Shown piece after piece: positions 16,770 through 24,646 of a stretch of 64,000 bases of DNA (positions within the stretch are counted from its first letter, which is position 1; each line of letters starts with the position of its first letter). Position numbers and translations under genes: made by a program. Location: NCBI RefSeq assembly GCF_013114835.1, contig NZ_JAAVLW010000003.1:620001-684000 (forward strand), read 5' to 3'. This DNA comes from Bradyrhizobium archetypum. GTDB taxonomy: Bacteria; Pseudomonadota; Alphaproteobacteria; Rhizobiales; Xanthobacteraceae. Under the pieces are notes generated by a model that ran no database searches, was not told where the DNA came from, and saw only the letters and a list, made by a program, of their open reading frames with translations.

Positions 16770-18455
16770 CTAGCGCTGCGCAATCGCCTTTGCCTCGGCG
16801 GCCGCGCGCTGCATGCTGGAGGACATTTCGCTGGTGACGGTGCTCTGCTCCTCGACCGCTGCCGCGGTTGCGGTGACATATGCGCTGACGCCCTGGATCG
16901 CCTGCTTGATGCTGTTGAGCGCGCCGACGACGTCGCCGGAGATGCCGTTGAGATTACCGATCTCCTGGCCGATCTTGTCGGTCGCCTGCTTGGCCTGGGT
17001 GGCGAGGTTCTTGACCTCGGAAGCCACCACGGCAAAGCCGCGTCCGGCCTCGCCGGCGCGCGCCGATTCGATCGTCGCATTCAGCGCCAAGAGGTTGATC
17101 TGGCCGGTGATGTTGCCGATCAGTTCGACGATGCCGCTCATGGCCTGCGCCGCTTCGTTCAGGCGCTGCGCCTGGGCGTCGGCTGCCTCCACCCGTTCGA
17201 CCGCGGTCGAAGCCGTCTCGCGCGATTTGGTCATGGCCTCGGAGATTTCCCGAACCGAGGCGTTCAGTTCCTCCGCGCCGGCGGCGACTGATTCCATCAT
17301 GCCGCGCACACGCTCATTGCCGAGACGGACCAGCACCTGCGCGGTGGTGTCGGTGGCGTATTTCACCACCTTGAACGGCTTGCCGTTGAGATCGAGGATC
17401 GGATTGTAGGACGCCTGGATCCAGATCTCCTTGCCATTCTTGCCGATCCGCTTGTATTCGGCGGCCTGATATTCGCCGCGGTTGAGCGCCGCCCAGAATT
17501 CGCGATAGGCCGCGCTGTCCCGCTCGGCCTGCTCGACGAACATGCTGTGATGCCGGCCGCGGATCTCGTCGAGCGAGTAGCCGACCGTCTTGAGGAAATT
17601 CTGGTTGGCGCCGATGATGGTGCCGTCCATCTTGAACTCGATGACCGCCTGCGACTTGCCGATGGCGGCGATCTGGCCGGTGAGATCGGCGGTCGAAAGC
17701 TTCTGTTTGGTGACGTCGGTTGCGAACTTCACCACCCGGAACGGCTTGCCCTGCTCGTCGAGCAACGGATTGTAGGAGGCGAGGATCCAGACCTCACTGC
17801 CGCCCTTGCCGACCCGCTTGTATTCGGCCGACTGATATTCACCGCGCTTGAGGCGGGTCCAGAACTCGCGATAGGCCGCGCTGTCGCGCTCGCTCTGCTC
17901 GATGAACATACTGTGATGCTTGCCCTGGATTTCGGCGAGCGTGTAGCCCATCGTCTTCAGGAAATTTTCATTGGCGGTGATGATGGTGCCGTCCATCTCG
18001 AAGGCGATGACGGCCTGAGCGCGGTTGATCGCGGCGATCTGGCCGGCATCCTCCATGCTCTTGATCTTGCGCGCGGTGATGTCGGTCGCGAACTTCACGA
18101 CCTTGCAAGGCTTGCCGCCGGCGTCGAGCACGGGGTTGTAGGTCGCCTGAATCCAGACCTCGCGGCCGCCCTTGCCGATCCGCTTGTATTCGGCGGACTG
18201 GTATTCGCCGCGCTTCAGCGCCGCCCAGAAGTCACGATACGCTGTGCTGTCGCGTTCCGCGGGGGCCACGAACATGCTGTGATGCTTGCCCTGGATTTCG
18301 CGCAGCGAGTAGCCGAGGGTTTTGAGGAAATTGTCGTTGGCAGTGACGATGGTGCCGTCGAGGTTAAACTCGATGACGGCCTGCGAGCGGTTGAGCGCGT
18401 CGGCAAGTGCCTTGTCGGCCGAATTTTTGAGAAACTGAAACAAGGAAAGTCCCAT
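16770..18455 (-). CDS. Soluble chemoreceptor with three tandem PAS domains
   Basis: The 561-residue protein has no membrane segment. Three PAS domains start near residues 24, 146 and 268 at an exact 122-residue spacing, each with the block DGTI(V/I)xAN.NFLKT.GY, the GKHHSMF/GRHHSMF loop and a PAC-like end ([13 protein letters not shown]). The MCP signalling region follows from about residue 390, with [19 protein letters not shown] and [20 protein letters not shown]. The architecture resembles BdlA/Aer-2-type cytoplasmic receptors, in which PAS domains sense redox or oxygen. No haem-ligating His or FAD motif can be assigned with confidence. The C-terminus lacks an obvious CheR-binding pentapeptide. 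Confidence 0.92.
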   Translation of the reverse strand: MGLSLFQFLKNSADKALADALNRSQAVIEFNLDGTIVTANDNFLKTLGYSLREIQGKHHSMFVAPAERDSTAYRDFWAALKRGEYQSAEYKRIGKGGREVWIQATYNPVLDAGGKPCKVVKFATDITARKIKSMEDAGQIAAINRAQAVIAFEMDGTIITANENFLKTMGYTLAEIQGKHHSMFIEQSERDSAAYREFWTRLKRGEYQSAEYKRVGKGGSEVWILASYNPLLDEQGKPFRVVKFATDVTKQKLSTADLTGQIAAIGKSQAVIEFKMDGTIIGANQNFLKTVGYSLDEIRGRHHSMFVEQAERDSAAYREFWAALNRGEYQAAEYKRIGKNGKEIWIQASYNPILDLNGKPFKVVKYATDTTAQVLVRLGNERVRGMMESVAAGAEELNASVREISEAMTKSRETASTAVERVEAADAQAQRLNEAAQAMSGIVELIGNITGQINLLALNATIESARAGEAGRGFAVVASEVKNLATQAKQATDKIGQEIGNLNGISGDVVGALNSIKQAIQGVSAYVTATAAAVEEQSTVTSEMSSSMQRAAAEAKAIAQR

Positions 18456-18694
18456 CCAAATGGCGGTGAGTGGTGAGGCCGTCGACCAACGCTACCCGAG
18501 CCTCGTTGCTAGCTTCAGATTTGAACAGAAGGCAAAGGAATGCGTTAACGCTGTTCTCCGTAAGATGACGGATTACATCGCAACGTAATGCTGATCTTAA
18601 GGATGTTCCGGAACACGACGCGCGCTGCACGTGTGCGCCGCCTGCGCTGGAATTTGTCGCGGTGACGAGCTCGTGATTCCGGGGCGGCCTGCCG

Positions 18695-19192
18695 TCACTT
18701 CCGGTTGACGACACTCTCATACGCCGCCTGCAATCGTTCACCGACTGACGGCCCGGTTCGCCGGCGCCGTTTCGCGCCGAGATGGCTCTCGCGCAACTCG
18801 TCCATGAATTCGGCCCACATCTTTGGCCCGCCCTCGCTGAGCAGCCGTGCGCGGATGCCGAGTTCCTCGCTGACCGGGAGATACCGGTAACCCCAGGCCG
18901 CCATCTGCGCCAGAACGGGGAGCAGCTCGATGCCCTGTTCGGTCAGCGAATAGATTCCCTTCTGCTTGTGCGTGGGATCGTCCTCGCGGGTGATGATGCC
19001 CTGCTCGAGTAGGGTCTTCAGCCGGTCGGCGAGAATGTTGGAGGAGATGCCTTCCTCCGATTTGGTCAACAGCTCGCGAAAATGCCGCCGGTTTCCGAAC
19101 ATCATGTCGCGAATGATCAGAAGACTCCATTTGTCGCCGAGTACCTCCAACGAGAGATTGATCGGGCAGCCGGAACGCTGGGCGTCGGTCAT
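18695..19192 (-). CDS. HxlR family transcriptional regulator
   Basis: The 165-residue winged-helix protein starts MTDAQRSGCPINLSLEVLGD, with the redox-capable N-terminal Cys and the DKWSLLIIRDMMFGNRRHF helix typical of HxlR. ISSNILADRLKTLLEQGIIT (recognition helix) and YSLTEQGIELLPVLAQMAAW follow. The C-terminal tail is longer than the family core (about 110). It is divergent from the reductase gene at 19306, with a 14-base palindrome between the two genes. Confidence 0.9.
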   Translation of the reverse strand: MTDAQRSGCPINLSLEVLGDKWSLLIIRDMMFGNRRHFRELLTKSEEGISSNILADRLKTLLEQGIITREDDPTHKQKGIYSLTEQGIELLPVLAQMAAWGYRYLPVSEELGIRARLLSEGGPKMWAEFMDELRESHLGAKRRRRTGPSVGERLQAAYESVVNRK

Positions 19193-19263
19193 GTGCGGTC
19201 TCCGGCCGGCAGCATGGCGCCGGCAAAAAAACTGCTTGCAATATCGCACCAGTTGGCTCAGAC

Positions 19264-19277
19264 TGCAACTAGTTGCA
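19264..19277. promoter_or_regulatory. 14-bp palindrome TGCAACTAGTTGCA, probable HxlR operator
   Basis: A perfect palindrome lies between the divergent hxlR-type gene (start 19192) and the RibD-like gene (start 19306). A related half-site (TTGCAAT) appears at about 19233. The position favours control of both genes by the HxlR protein. Confidence 0.5.
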
Positions 19278-19305
19278 ATTCACAATCAGTTAGAGGAGCC
19301 GTGCG

Positions 19306-19857
19306 ATGGCCAAGTTGATTATGTGGAACCTGATGACCCTGGATGGCTTCGTCGAAGGTCCGAACCGGGACATTTCCTGGCATTCCGACGTCTGGGGCGA
19401 GGAACTCGAACAGCTGTCGATCAAGCAACTGAACGAGGCCGGCGGTTTGCTGTTCGGCCGTATCACCTACGAATTGATGGCGGGCCACTGGCCGAGCGCG
19501 ACCGGCGCGGTCGCCGATTTCATGAACGCCGCGCCGAAATACGTCTTCTCGCGCACGGTGAAGAAATCCGACTGGAACAACACACGGATGTTCAGTGCCG
19601 ATGTGCCCGAGACCGTCGGCCGGCTGAAGCGCGACAGCGCCAAGGATCTTTTCCTGTTCGGTAGTGCCGATCTCGCAGGCGGCCTGATCCCGCACGGATT
19701 GATCGATGAATTCCGCATCGCCGTAAACCCGATCATCCTTGGCGGAGGAACGCCACTGTTCAAGCCAGGCGAGAAGATCAAACTCAGGCTCATCGACAGC
19801 CGGCCTTTATCGACCGGTGTCGTGATCCTGCGCTACGCGCCGGCGGCGGCAAGCTAA
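19306..19857 (+). CDS. Dihydrofolate reductase / RibD C-terminal domain-like reductase
   Basis: The 183-residue protein starts MAKLIMWNLMTLDGFVEGPN, the RibD_C signature, with GLLFGRITYELMAGHWPSA, FLFGSADLAGGLIPHGLIDE and a PIILGGGTPLFKPG loop. These proteins are NAD(P)H-dependent reductases of unknown substrate, common as single genes next to HxlR or TetR regulators. A GAGGAG ribosome site sits before ATG 19306. Confidence 0.9.
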   Translation: MAKLIMWNLMTLDGFVEGPNRDISWHSDVWGEELEQLSIKQLNEAGGLLFGRITYELMAGHWPSATGAVADFMNAAPKYVFSRTVKKSDWNNTRMFSADVPETVGRLKRDSAKDLFLFGSADLAGGLIPHGLIDEFRIAVNPIILGGGTPLFKPGEKIKLRLIDSRPLSTGVVILRYAPAAAS

Positions 19858-19915
19858 GATCGATCGAAATGACGGCGCGCTCGAATGCGCGCCGTCCTGT
19901 TACAGGGAGCTGTCC

Positions 19916-20569
19916 ATGTCGCTTACGTTTCATTTTCATCCATTGGCCTCATACTGCTGGAAGCCGTTGATCGCGCTCTACGAGAATGGCGTCCCGTTCA
20001 CGCCGAATCTGGTCGATCTCGGCAATCCGGCCGAGCGCGCCGCGCTGGTGAAGCTGTGGGGGATCGGCAAGTTTCCGGTGCTGCAGGATGATGGCAAGGA
20101 CGAGATCGTTCCGGAGTCCAGCATCATCGTCGAATATCTCGACCGCCACTATGGTGACGCTGCACGACTCATCCCTAGTGATCCAGACGGGGCGTGGCGG
20201 ACTCGGCTGCGCGATCGCTTCTATGACCTCTACGTGCATCTGCCGATGCAGAAGATCATGCTCGACCGGTTGCGGCCGGAAGGAAAACGGGATCCGCACG
20301 GCGTCGAGGAGGCGAGGGTGCAGTTGCGAACCTCCTACGCCATGATCGAACGGCAGATGGCGGGCGGCGGCTGGGCGATGGGCGAGGATTTTACGCTCGC
20401 CGACTGCGCTGCGGCACCGTCGCTGTTCTACGGCAACATGGCGGAGCCGTTCGGCGACGATCACGAAAATCTTGCCGCCTATCTGGAGCGATTGAAGGCG
20501 CGACCTTCCTTCGCGCGCGTGCTGAAGGAGGCCGAGCCCTATTTTCAGATGGTGCCCAAGGAAACTTGA
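19916..20569 (+). CDS. Glutathione S-transferase
   Basis: The 217-residue protein has the thioredoxin-like half (FHFHPLASYCWKPLIALYEN with a Ser/Cys pair, GIGKFPVLQDDG cis-Pro, ESSIIVEYLDRHY) and a helical half with GEDFTLADCAAAPSLFYGN. This is a typical GST; the substrate is unknown. A CAGGGAGC ribosome site precedes ATG 19916. It lies 13 bases before the NTF2-like gene, probably as one transcript. Confidence 0.9.
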   Translation: MSLTFHFHPLASYCWKPLIALYENGVPFTPNLVDLGNPAERAALVKLWGIGKFPVLQDDGKDEIVPESSIIVEYLDRHYGDAARLIPSDPDGAWRTRLRDRFYDLYVHLPMQKIMLDRLRPEGKRDPHGVEEARVQLRTSYAMIERQMAGGGWAMGEDFTLADCAAAPSLFYGNMAEPFGDDHENLAAYLERLKARPSFARVLKEAEPYFQMVPKET

Positions 20570-20582
20570 GAAGGAGCGTCGA

Positions 20583-21005
20583 ATGGAGGAAGCCAACAGG
20601 GCAGAGACGATCCGCCGGATCTTTGCAGCCTATCTGGCCAACGATCGCAAATTCGTCGAGAGCGCGTTCAGCGACGATTTCCGCTTCATCAGCCCCTACG
20701 ACAACGCCATCAACAAGCTGACATATTTCGAGCGCTGCTGGAAAGGCAGCGATTGGATCGATCGGCACGAGCTGGAAAAGATCGTCGTCGACGGCGATCA
20801 AGCCTTTGTGACCTATCGTTGCGTAGCCAAAGGCGGCAGGGCGTTTCGCAATACCGAGTTTTTCGTTTTCGATGGCGACAAAGTGAAGCGCACGACGTCT
20901 ATTTCGGCGCGACATACCAGAACGGCGTATTTGTCAGGCATCCGGATAGAGACCGCGGATGTAGTCTCATCCCCTCATGGTGAGGAACGCGGTTTCGCGC
21001 GATGA
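20583..21005 (+). pseudogene. NTF2/SnoaL-like gene with probable frameshift near its 3' end
   Basis: Residues 1-103 read as a normal SnoaL-type protein (FAAYLANDRKFVESAFSDDF, FEFFVFDGDK-type strand). At about 20892 the frame breaks: the expected final strand DVYFGATYQNGVFV is encoded in the next frame from 20894, while the open frame continues as TTSISARHTRTAYLSG. Deletion of one base after the CGC codon (20889-20891), for example an original ATC reduced to AC, explains this. The gene is either broken at the C-terminus or carries a sequencing error. A GAAGGAG ribosome site and close spacing to the GST gene suggest that it was an operon partner. Confidence 0.7.
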
Positions 21006-21140
21006 GGTCAGGGTATGCAGCGGAAAACTACCCCAAAATTAATTTCCGCTGACATGTCGGCTGCGTAAAAGCCCGCTCGTCTTGTTGACGAAGGCCGGCG
21101 CGACCGCAGCCGTCCCTACACGATCTAACGGAGAAGAACG

Positions 21141-21557
21141 ATGCGATTCATGGTGATTGTGAAGGCGAGCAAGGATACGGAGGCCGGCGTGATGCCGAGC
21201 ACCGAATTGCTGACCGCGATGGGCAAGTTCAATGAGGAGATGGCCAAGGCCGGTATCATGGAAGCGGGCGAGGGCCTGCATCCGACCTCGAAGGGCGCGC
21301 GGATCAAGTATGGCAGCGGGCAGGGCAGCGTCACCCGCGGTCCGTTCGCGCTGTCTGGCGATCTGGTTGCCGGCTTCTGGCTGATCAACACCAAATCGCT
21401 GGATGAGGCGATCGAATGGATGAAGCGCGCGCCCTTCCTCGAGGGCGACGAGATCGAAATCCGCCAGGTGTTTGCCGCGGAAGATTTCGGCGAAGCGCTC
21501 ACCCCCGAACTGCGCGAGCAGGAAGAGCGGCTGCGGGCCCAGGCGGGGAAGAAGTGA
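21141..21557 (+). CDS. YCII-related protein
   Basis: The 138-residue YCII protein starts MRFMVIVKASKDTEAGVMPS, with TSKGARIKYGSGQG, GPFALSGDLVAGFWLINTKS and the acidic EIEIRQVFAAEDFGE region. Here the DGPF motif is degenerate (TRGPFAL). Family function is uncertain. It begins a run of three YCII-like genes and has a GGAGAAG ribosome site. Confidence 0.88.
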   Translation: MRFMVIVKASKDTEAGVMPSTELLTAMGKFNEEMAKAGIMEAGEGLHPTSKGARIKYGSGQGSVTRGPFALSGDLVAGFWLINTKSLDEAIEWMKRAPFLEGDEIEIRQVFAAEDFGEALTPELREQEERLRAQAGKK

Positions 21558-21561
21558 CGGC

Positions 21562-21700
21562 TCGCCGTCGTTCCGGGGCAGCCCGCAGGGCTGAACTATG
21601 ATGTGCAATTGCACATCAGAGAATCCAGAGATTGTAGCGGAGATTCTCAGGTGCGCAATTGCGCACCGTAGTTCGCTGCGCGATGCCCCGGAATGACAAC
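21562..21700. repeat. Intergenic repeat, family E (TGCGCAATTGCGCA / CCCCGGAATGAC)
   Basis: The spacer holds GTCGTTCCGGGGCAG at one end and GATGCCCCGGAATGAC at the other, with TGTGCAATTGCACA and GTGCGCAATTGCGCAC palindromes inside. A related copy is at 58512-58615. It separates two YCII genes. Confidence 0.7.
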
Positions 21701-21721
21701 AACCCGAACAAGGACCCCACC

Positions 21722-22147
21722 ATGCGCTTCATGATGCTGATGATCCCCCTGGGCTATGAGACCGCGCCGCCCGACGTCCAGCTCGACCCCGAACGGGTCA
21801 GGGCGATGATGAAGTACAACGAGGCGCTGAAGGAGGCCGGCGTCCTGATCGCGCTCGACGGGCTGCATCCGCCCTCGATGGGCGCGCGGGTTTCTTTTGC
21901 CACCGGCAAGCCCGTCGTCACCGACGGCCCCTTCACCGAAGCCAAGGAAGTGCTCGGCGGCTACTGGATGATCGACGTGAAATCGCGCGAGGAAGCGATC
22001 GCGTGGGCGAAGAAGTGCCCCGCCTCCGAGAACGAGATCATCGAGATCCGGCAGGTCCAGGAGATCGGCGATTTTTCGGAAGAAGTGCAGAAGGCTGCGA
22101 AAGGGTTTGAGGAGTTGCAGAAGGGTAATGCGCACAAGGCGCGGTGA
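21722..22147 (+). CDS. YCII-related (DGPF) protein
   Basis: The 141-residue protein starts MRFMMLMIPLGYETAPPDVQ and holds LDGLHPPSMGARVSFATGK, then the full DGPF motif VVTDGPFTEAKEVLGGYWMI, and ends with ENEIIEIRQVQEIGDFS. It is a paralogue of the product at 21141. ATG 21722 was chosen because homology starts there; the frame is open further upstream into repeat E. Confidence 0.9.
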   Translation: MRFMMLMIPLGYETAPPDVQLDPERVRAMMKYNEALKEAGVLIALDGLHPPSMGARVSFATGKPVVTDGPFTEAKEVLGGYWMIDVKSREEAIAWAKKCPASENEIIEIRQVQEIGDFSEEVQKAAKGFEELQKGNAHKAR

Positions 22148-22234
22148 GTTTGAAGCCCCCCTCGAGGCGCTGCACCGGGGCATCACACAGCGCAAAACCG
22201 ATCGCCGATCCATCTACAAGAAAGGAGAAGCCTC

Positions 22235-22600
22235 ATGAGCACCAACGACACGTTCCTCGCAGTCTTCCTCGGCAGCAAGACCAGCGCGAAAATGGCGGCC
22301 TGGAATGCGCTGCCTGAGGCGGAGCGGCGCGCCAGGGAGCAGCAGGGAATTGCTGCGTGGAAGGCGTGGGTCGAACAGCACCAGGCGGCGATCACCGCCA
22401 TGGGTGGCCCGCTCGGCAAGACCAAGAAGGTCGATTCAAACGGTATTGCCGACATTGCCAACGAGATGGGCGCCTTCACGGTAGTGCGCGCCGGCTCGCA
22501 CGAGGAAGCCGCAAAACTGTTCGAGAACCACCCGCATTTTACGATCTTTCCCGGTGAGCGCGTGGAGATCATGCCGGTCCTCCCGATCCCGGGTGGTTAA
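22235..22600 (+). CDS. YCII-like ferredoxin-fold hypothetical protein
   Basis: A 121-residue protein with NDTFLAVFLGSKTSAKMAAW, AMGGPLGKTKKVDSNGIADI, NEMGAFTVVRAGSHEEAAKL and HPHFTIFPGERVEIMPVLPI. It has the length and beta-alpha rhythm of YCII proteins but no DGPF motif. A strong GAAAGGAG ribosome site precedes the ATG. It is the third of three YCII-like genes in a row; function is unknown. Confidence 0.82.
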   Translation: MSTNDTFLAVFLGSKTSAKMAAWNALPEAERRAREQQGIAAWKAWVEQHQAAITAMGGPLGKTKKVDSNGIADIANEMGAFTVVRAGSHEEAAKLFENHPHFTIFPGERVEIMPVLPIPGG

Positions 22601-22680
22601 GAATCGTCCGGAATTTGCGCGGCACCGCAGGTCGTTAATCTTGATGAATGCTCGGTGCTAGTGACCTTTGCAGCCGGCTC

Positions 22681-22699
22681 ATGTAAAAGCTATTCACAT
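22681..22699. promoter_or_regulatory. 8-3-8 inverted repeat overlapping the tetR start codon
   Basis: ATGTAAAA-GCT-ATTCACAT covers the ATG of the tetR gene at 22698. It is the same 8-3-8 operator shape as the perfect site ATGTAAAT-GTT-ATTTACAT at 23467-23485. Repressor bound here would block its own expression. Confidence 0.6.
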
Positions 22700-23411
22700 G
22701 AGCTGGCAAAAGGACCGCCGCGCCGAGCGCGGCTATCATCACGGCAATCTCAAGGAGGCGCTGCTGCAGGCGGCGCTCGATCTGATCTCGCAGAAGGGGC
22801 CGGCGGGCTTCACCTTTGCGGACGCCGCCCGCATGGCGGGCGTCAGCCCTGCCGCACCCTATCGCCATTTTCGCGACCGCGATGAATTGCTGTCCTCGAT
22901 CGCCCAGCGTGGCTTCGAGCAGTTCGAGGCGCTGCTGACACAGGCCTGGGATGACGGCCGTCCGGATACGGTCACCGCGTTCGAGCGGGTCGGCAAGGCC
23001 TATCTGGCTTTCGCCCGCAACGAGCCGGCGTTCTATTCGGCGATGTTCGAATCCGGCCTGCCAGTCGATGCGAATCCGACGCTAATGGCCGCCAGCGAGC
23101 GCGCTTTTGCCATCATCCGCGCCGCGGCGGAGCGGCTCGCGGCGATGGCGCCGCCCGGCATGCCGCGGCCGCCGGCCATGATGATGGCGCTGCACATCTG
23201 GTCGATGTCCCACGGCGTGGCGTCGCTGTTCGGCCGCGGCGATGCGGCGCGCCGCAAACTGCCGATGTCGCCGGAGGAGCTCTTGGAAGCCGAAGTGCTG
23301 ATCTATCTGCGCGGCCTCGGCTTCCCGACCGACCGCCGGCCATCGGACCAGAAGCCGCCGGGCCCGCCGCCGGTGCCGCCTTCCGGCGGTCCCTGGGGAA
23401 CCCCAAAATAA
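22698..23411 (+). CDS. TetR family transcriptional regulator
   Basis: The 237-residue protein starts MSWQKDRRAERGYHHGNLKE and has a typical helix-turn-helix (ISQKGPAGFTFADAARMAGV, SPAAPYRHFRDRDELL). The C-terminus ends in a Pro-rich tail (QKPPGPPPVPPSGGPWGTPK) not needed for the fold. An operator overlaps the start codon and a near-identical site precedes the DUF2852 gene downstream, so this regulator probably controls itself and that gene. The RGYHHGNL N-terminus and AxxRMAGVSPAAPYRHF helix resemble the TetR_C_33-type regulators. There is no clear ribosome site; a TTG at 22668 in frame is less likely. Confidence 0.88.
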   Translation: MSWQKDRRAERGYHHGNLKEALLQAALDLISQKGPAGFTFADAARMAGVSPAAPYRHFRDRDELLSSIAQRGFEQFEALLTQAWDDGRPDTVTAFERVGKAYLAFARNEPAFYSAMFESGLPVDANPTLMAASERAFAIIRAAAERLAAMAPPGMPRPPAMMMALHIWSMSHGVASLFGRGDAARRKLPMSPEELLEAEVLIYLRGLGFPTDRRPSDQKPPGPPPVPPSGGPWGTPK

Positions 23412-23466
23412 TTTTTCGAGGGGCGCGGCGAGCCGCCGCTTGACAAAAACGCGGGATGGTTTAGGT

Positions 23467-23485
23467 ATGTAAATGTTATTTACAT
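23467..23485. promoter_or_regulatory. Perfect 8-3-8 inverted repeat ATGTAAAT-GTT-ATTTACAT
   Basis: The site lies 34 bases before ATG 23520 of the DUF2852 gene and is a perfect version of the imperfect repeat at 22681-22699 on the neighbouring tetR start codon. It is the probable operator of that TetR protein and falls within the promoter of the DUF2852 gene. Confidence 0.65.
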
Positions 23486-23519
23486 TCACAACGGCGTGAT
23501 CGCCGTCATGGAGAGGGAA

Positions 23520-24005
23520 ATGGCCTACACCGCAGATGTCAATCGATGGCGCGGCCCGACTGAACAGACCTATCGCCCCACTATGCTTGAGAGCCCCTGG
23601 CACCCCGGCTGGATCGCGGTGACCATTCTCGGCTTCATCATCTGGTGGCCGATCGGTCTTGCCCTTCTCTTTTTCACACTAGGGAGCAGAAAAATGGGTT
23701 GCTGGAGCGACGGAGACCGCTGGCAGAACAAGATGGAGCGGATGCAGTACAAGATGGACCGGATGCGCGACCGCATGGAGCGCCGCGGTTTTGGCGGCTT
23801 CGGCTTCGGCCCGCCGTCCAGCGGCAACCGCGCCTTCGACGAGTACCGCATGGAGACCCTCCGCCGGCTCGAGGAAGAGCAGGTCGAATTCAGGAATTTC
23901 CTCGATCGCCTGCGTCACGCCAAGGACAAGGAAGAGTTCGACGCGTTCATGGCGCAGCACAAGCAGCGTCCGACCCCGCCGAACGACCAGCCGCAACAGG
24001 GCTAA
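23520..24005 (+). CDS. DUF2852 membrane protein
   Basis: The 161-residue protein has an N-terminal segment with one or two hydrophobic stretches, PWHPGWIAVTILGFIIWWPI and GLALLFFTLGSRKMG, which is the DUF2852 signature. A charged helical cytoplasmic tail follows, with MERMQYKMDRMRDRMERRGF, a Gly/Phe-rich linker and FDEYRMETLRRLEEEQVEF. Function is unknown. ATG 23520 is preceded by GGAGAGGGAA; in-frame starts at 23496 and 23508 also exist. A TetR-type operator in its promoter points to repression by the upstream tetR product. Confidence 0.85.
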   Translation: MAYTADVNRWRGPTEQTYRPTMLESPWHPGWIAVTILGFIIWWPIGLALLFFTLGSRKMGCWSDGDRWQNKMERMQYKMDRMRDRMERRGFGGFGFGPPSSGNRAFDEYRMETLRRLEEEQVEFRNFLDRLRHAKDKEEFDAFMAQHKQRPTPPNDQPQQG

Positions 24006-24168
24006 GCTCGGCTTAGAGATACGCATTCAGCCGCAGGCGTGATGCCCCCATGGCGCCTGACGGCGGATACAGCCGCCCATCTGCGAGAAGCGGGTGGGCG
24101 GTTTGTTCTGTATGGACGGCAACCTTGAAACGCTGTAACTGCGGCGGCGTTCGTCCTATAATCGGCAG

Positions 24169-24576
24169 ATGATGTTCCTTGGGATGATACAGCGAATGGT
24201 CGGAATGGCGGTGGTCCTGGCCGTGCTTTCGTTCATCCCGTCTGCAGCCAAGGCCCATTCGGGTCATCAACATCATGCCGCGCACCACGCGGGCATTGCA
24301 TCCCCTGCGATGGCAAGCACCCACTACCAGGCCGTTCTCTCCGCCGCGGTGGAGGCGGAGCTTGATCAGGATCGAAATCAAGCGTCTCCGGAAAGGCCGT
24401 GCATGGGCGGATGCTGCTGCTCGGCGTTCGGCTCGTGTTGCCCCTCGGGACTTCCCAGTGCCTCGCTATTCCTTCCTTATCTGCAGACTGTCTCGCGCCT
24501 GAGTTTTCCGCCGTCGCAAGCGGGGGTACGCCGCTCCCCCGAATCTTTCGAGCGTCCTCCCAGAACGTCCCTCTGA
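24169..24576 (+). CDS. Small secreted His/Cys-rich protein at the head of a metal-efflux locus
   Basis: The 135-residue protein has a signal peptide (MVGMAVVLAVLSFIPSAAKA) followed at once by HSGHQHHAAHHAG, a His cluster, and later CMGGCCCSAFGSCCPSGLPS with six Cys in 14 residues. These are likely metal ligands. No family name is recalled with certainty. It is followed 70 bases later by an RND adaptor gene. Other starts (24187, 24205) are possible. Confidence 0.7.
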   Translation: MMFLGMIQRMVGMAVVLAVLSFIPSAAKAHSGHQHHAAHHAGIASPAMASTHYQAVLSAAVEAELDQDRNQASPERPCMGGCCCSAFGSCCPSGLPSASLFLPYLQTVSRLSFPPSQAGVRRSPESFERPPRTSL

Positions 24577-24646
24577 GTGCTGAATCCGCGTGAGCGCGCC
24601 CGCATGGCGCTTCTCGCGGCACGAATCTCGAGTGAGGACGACTGCC

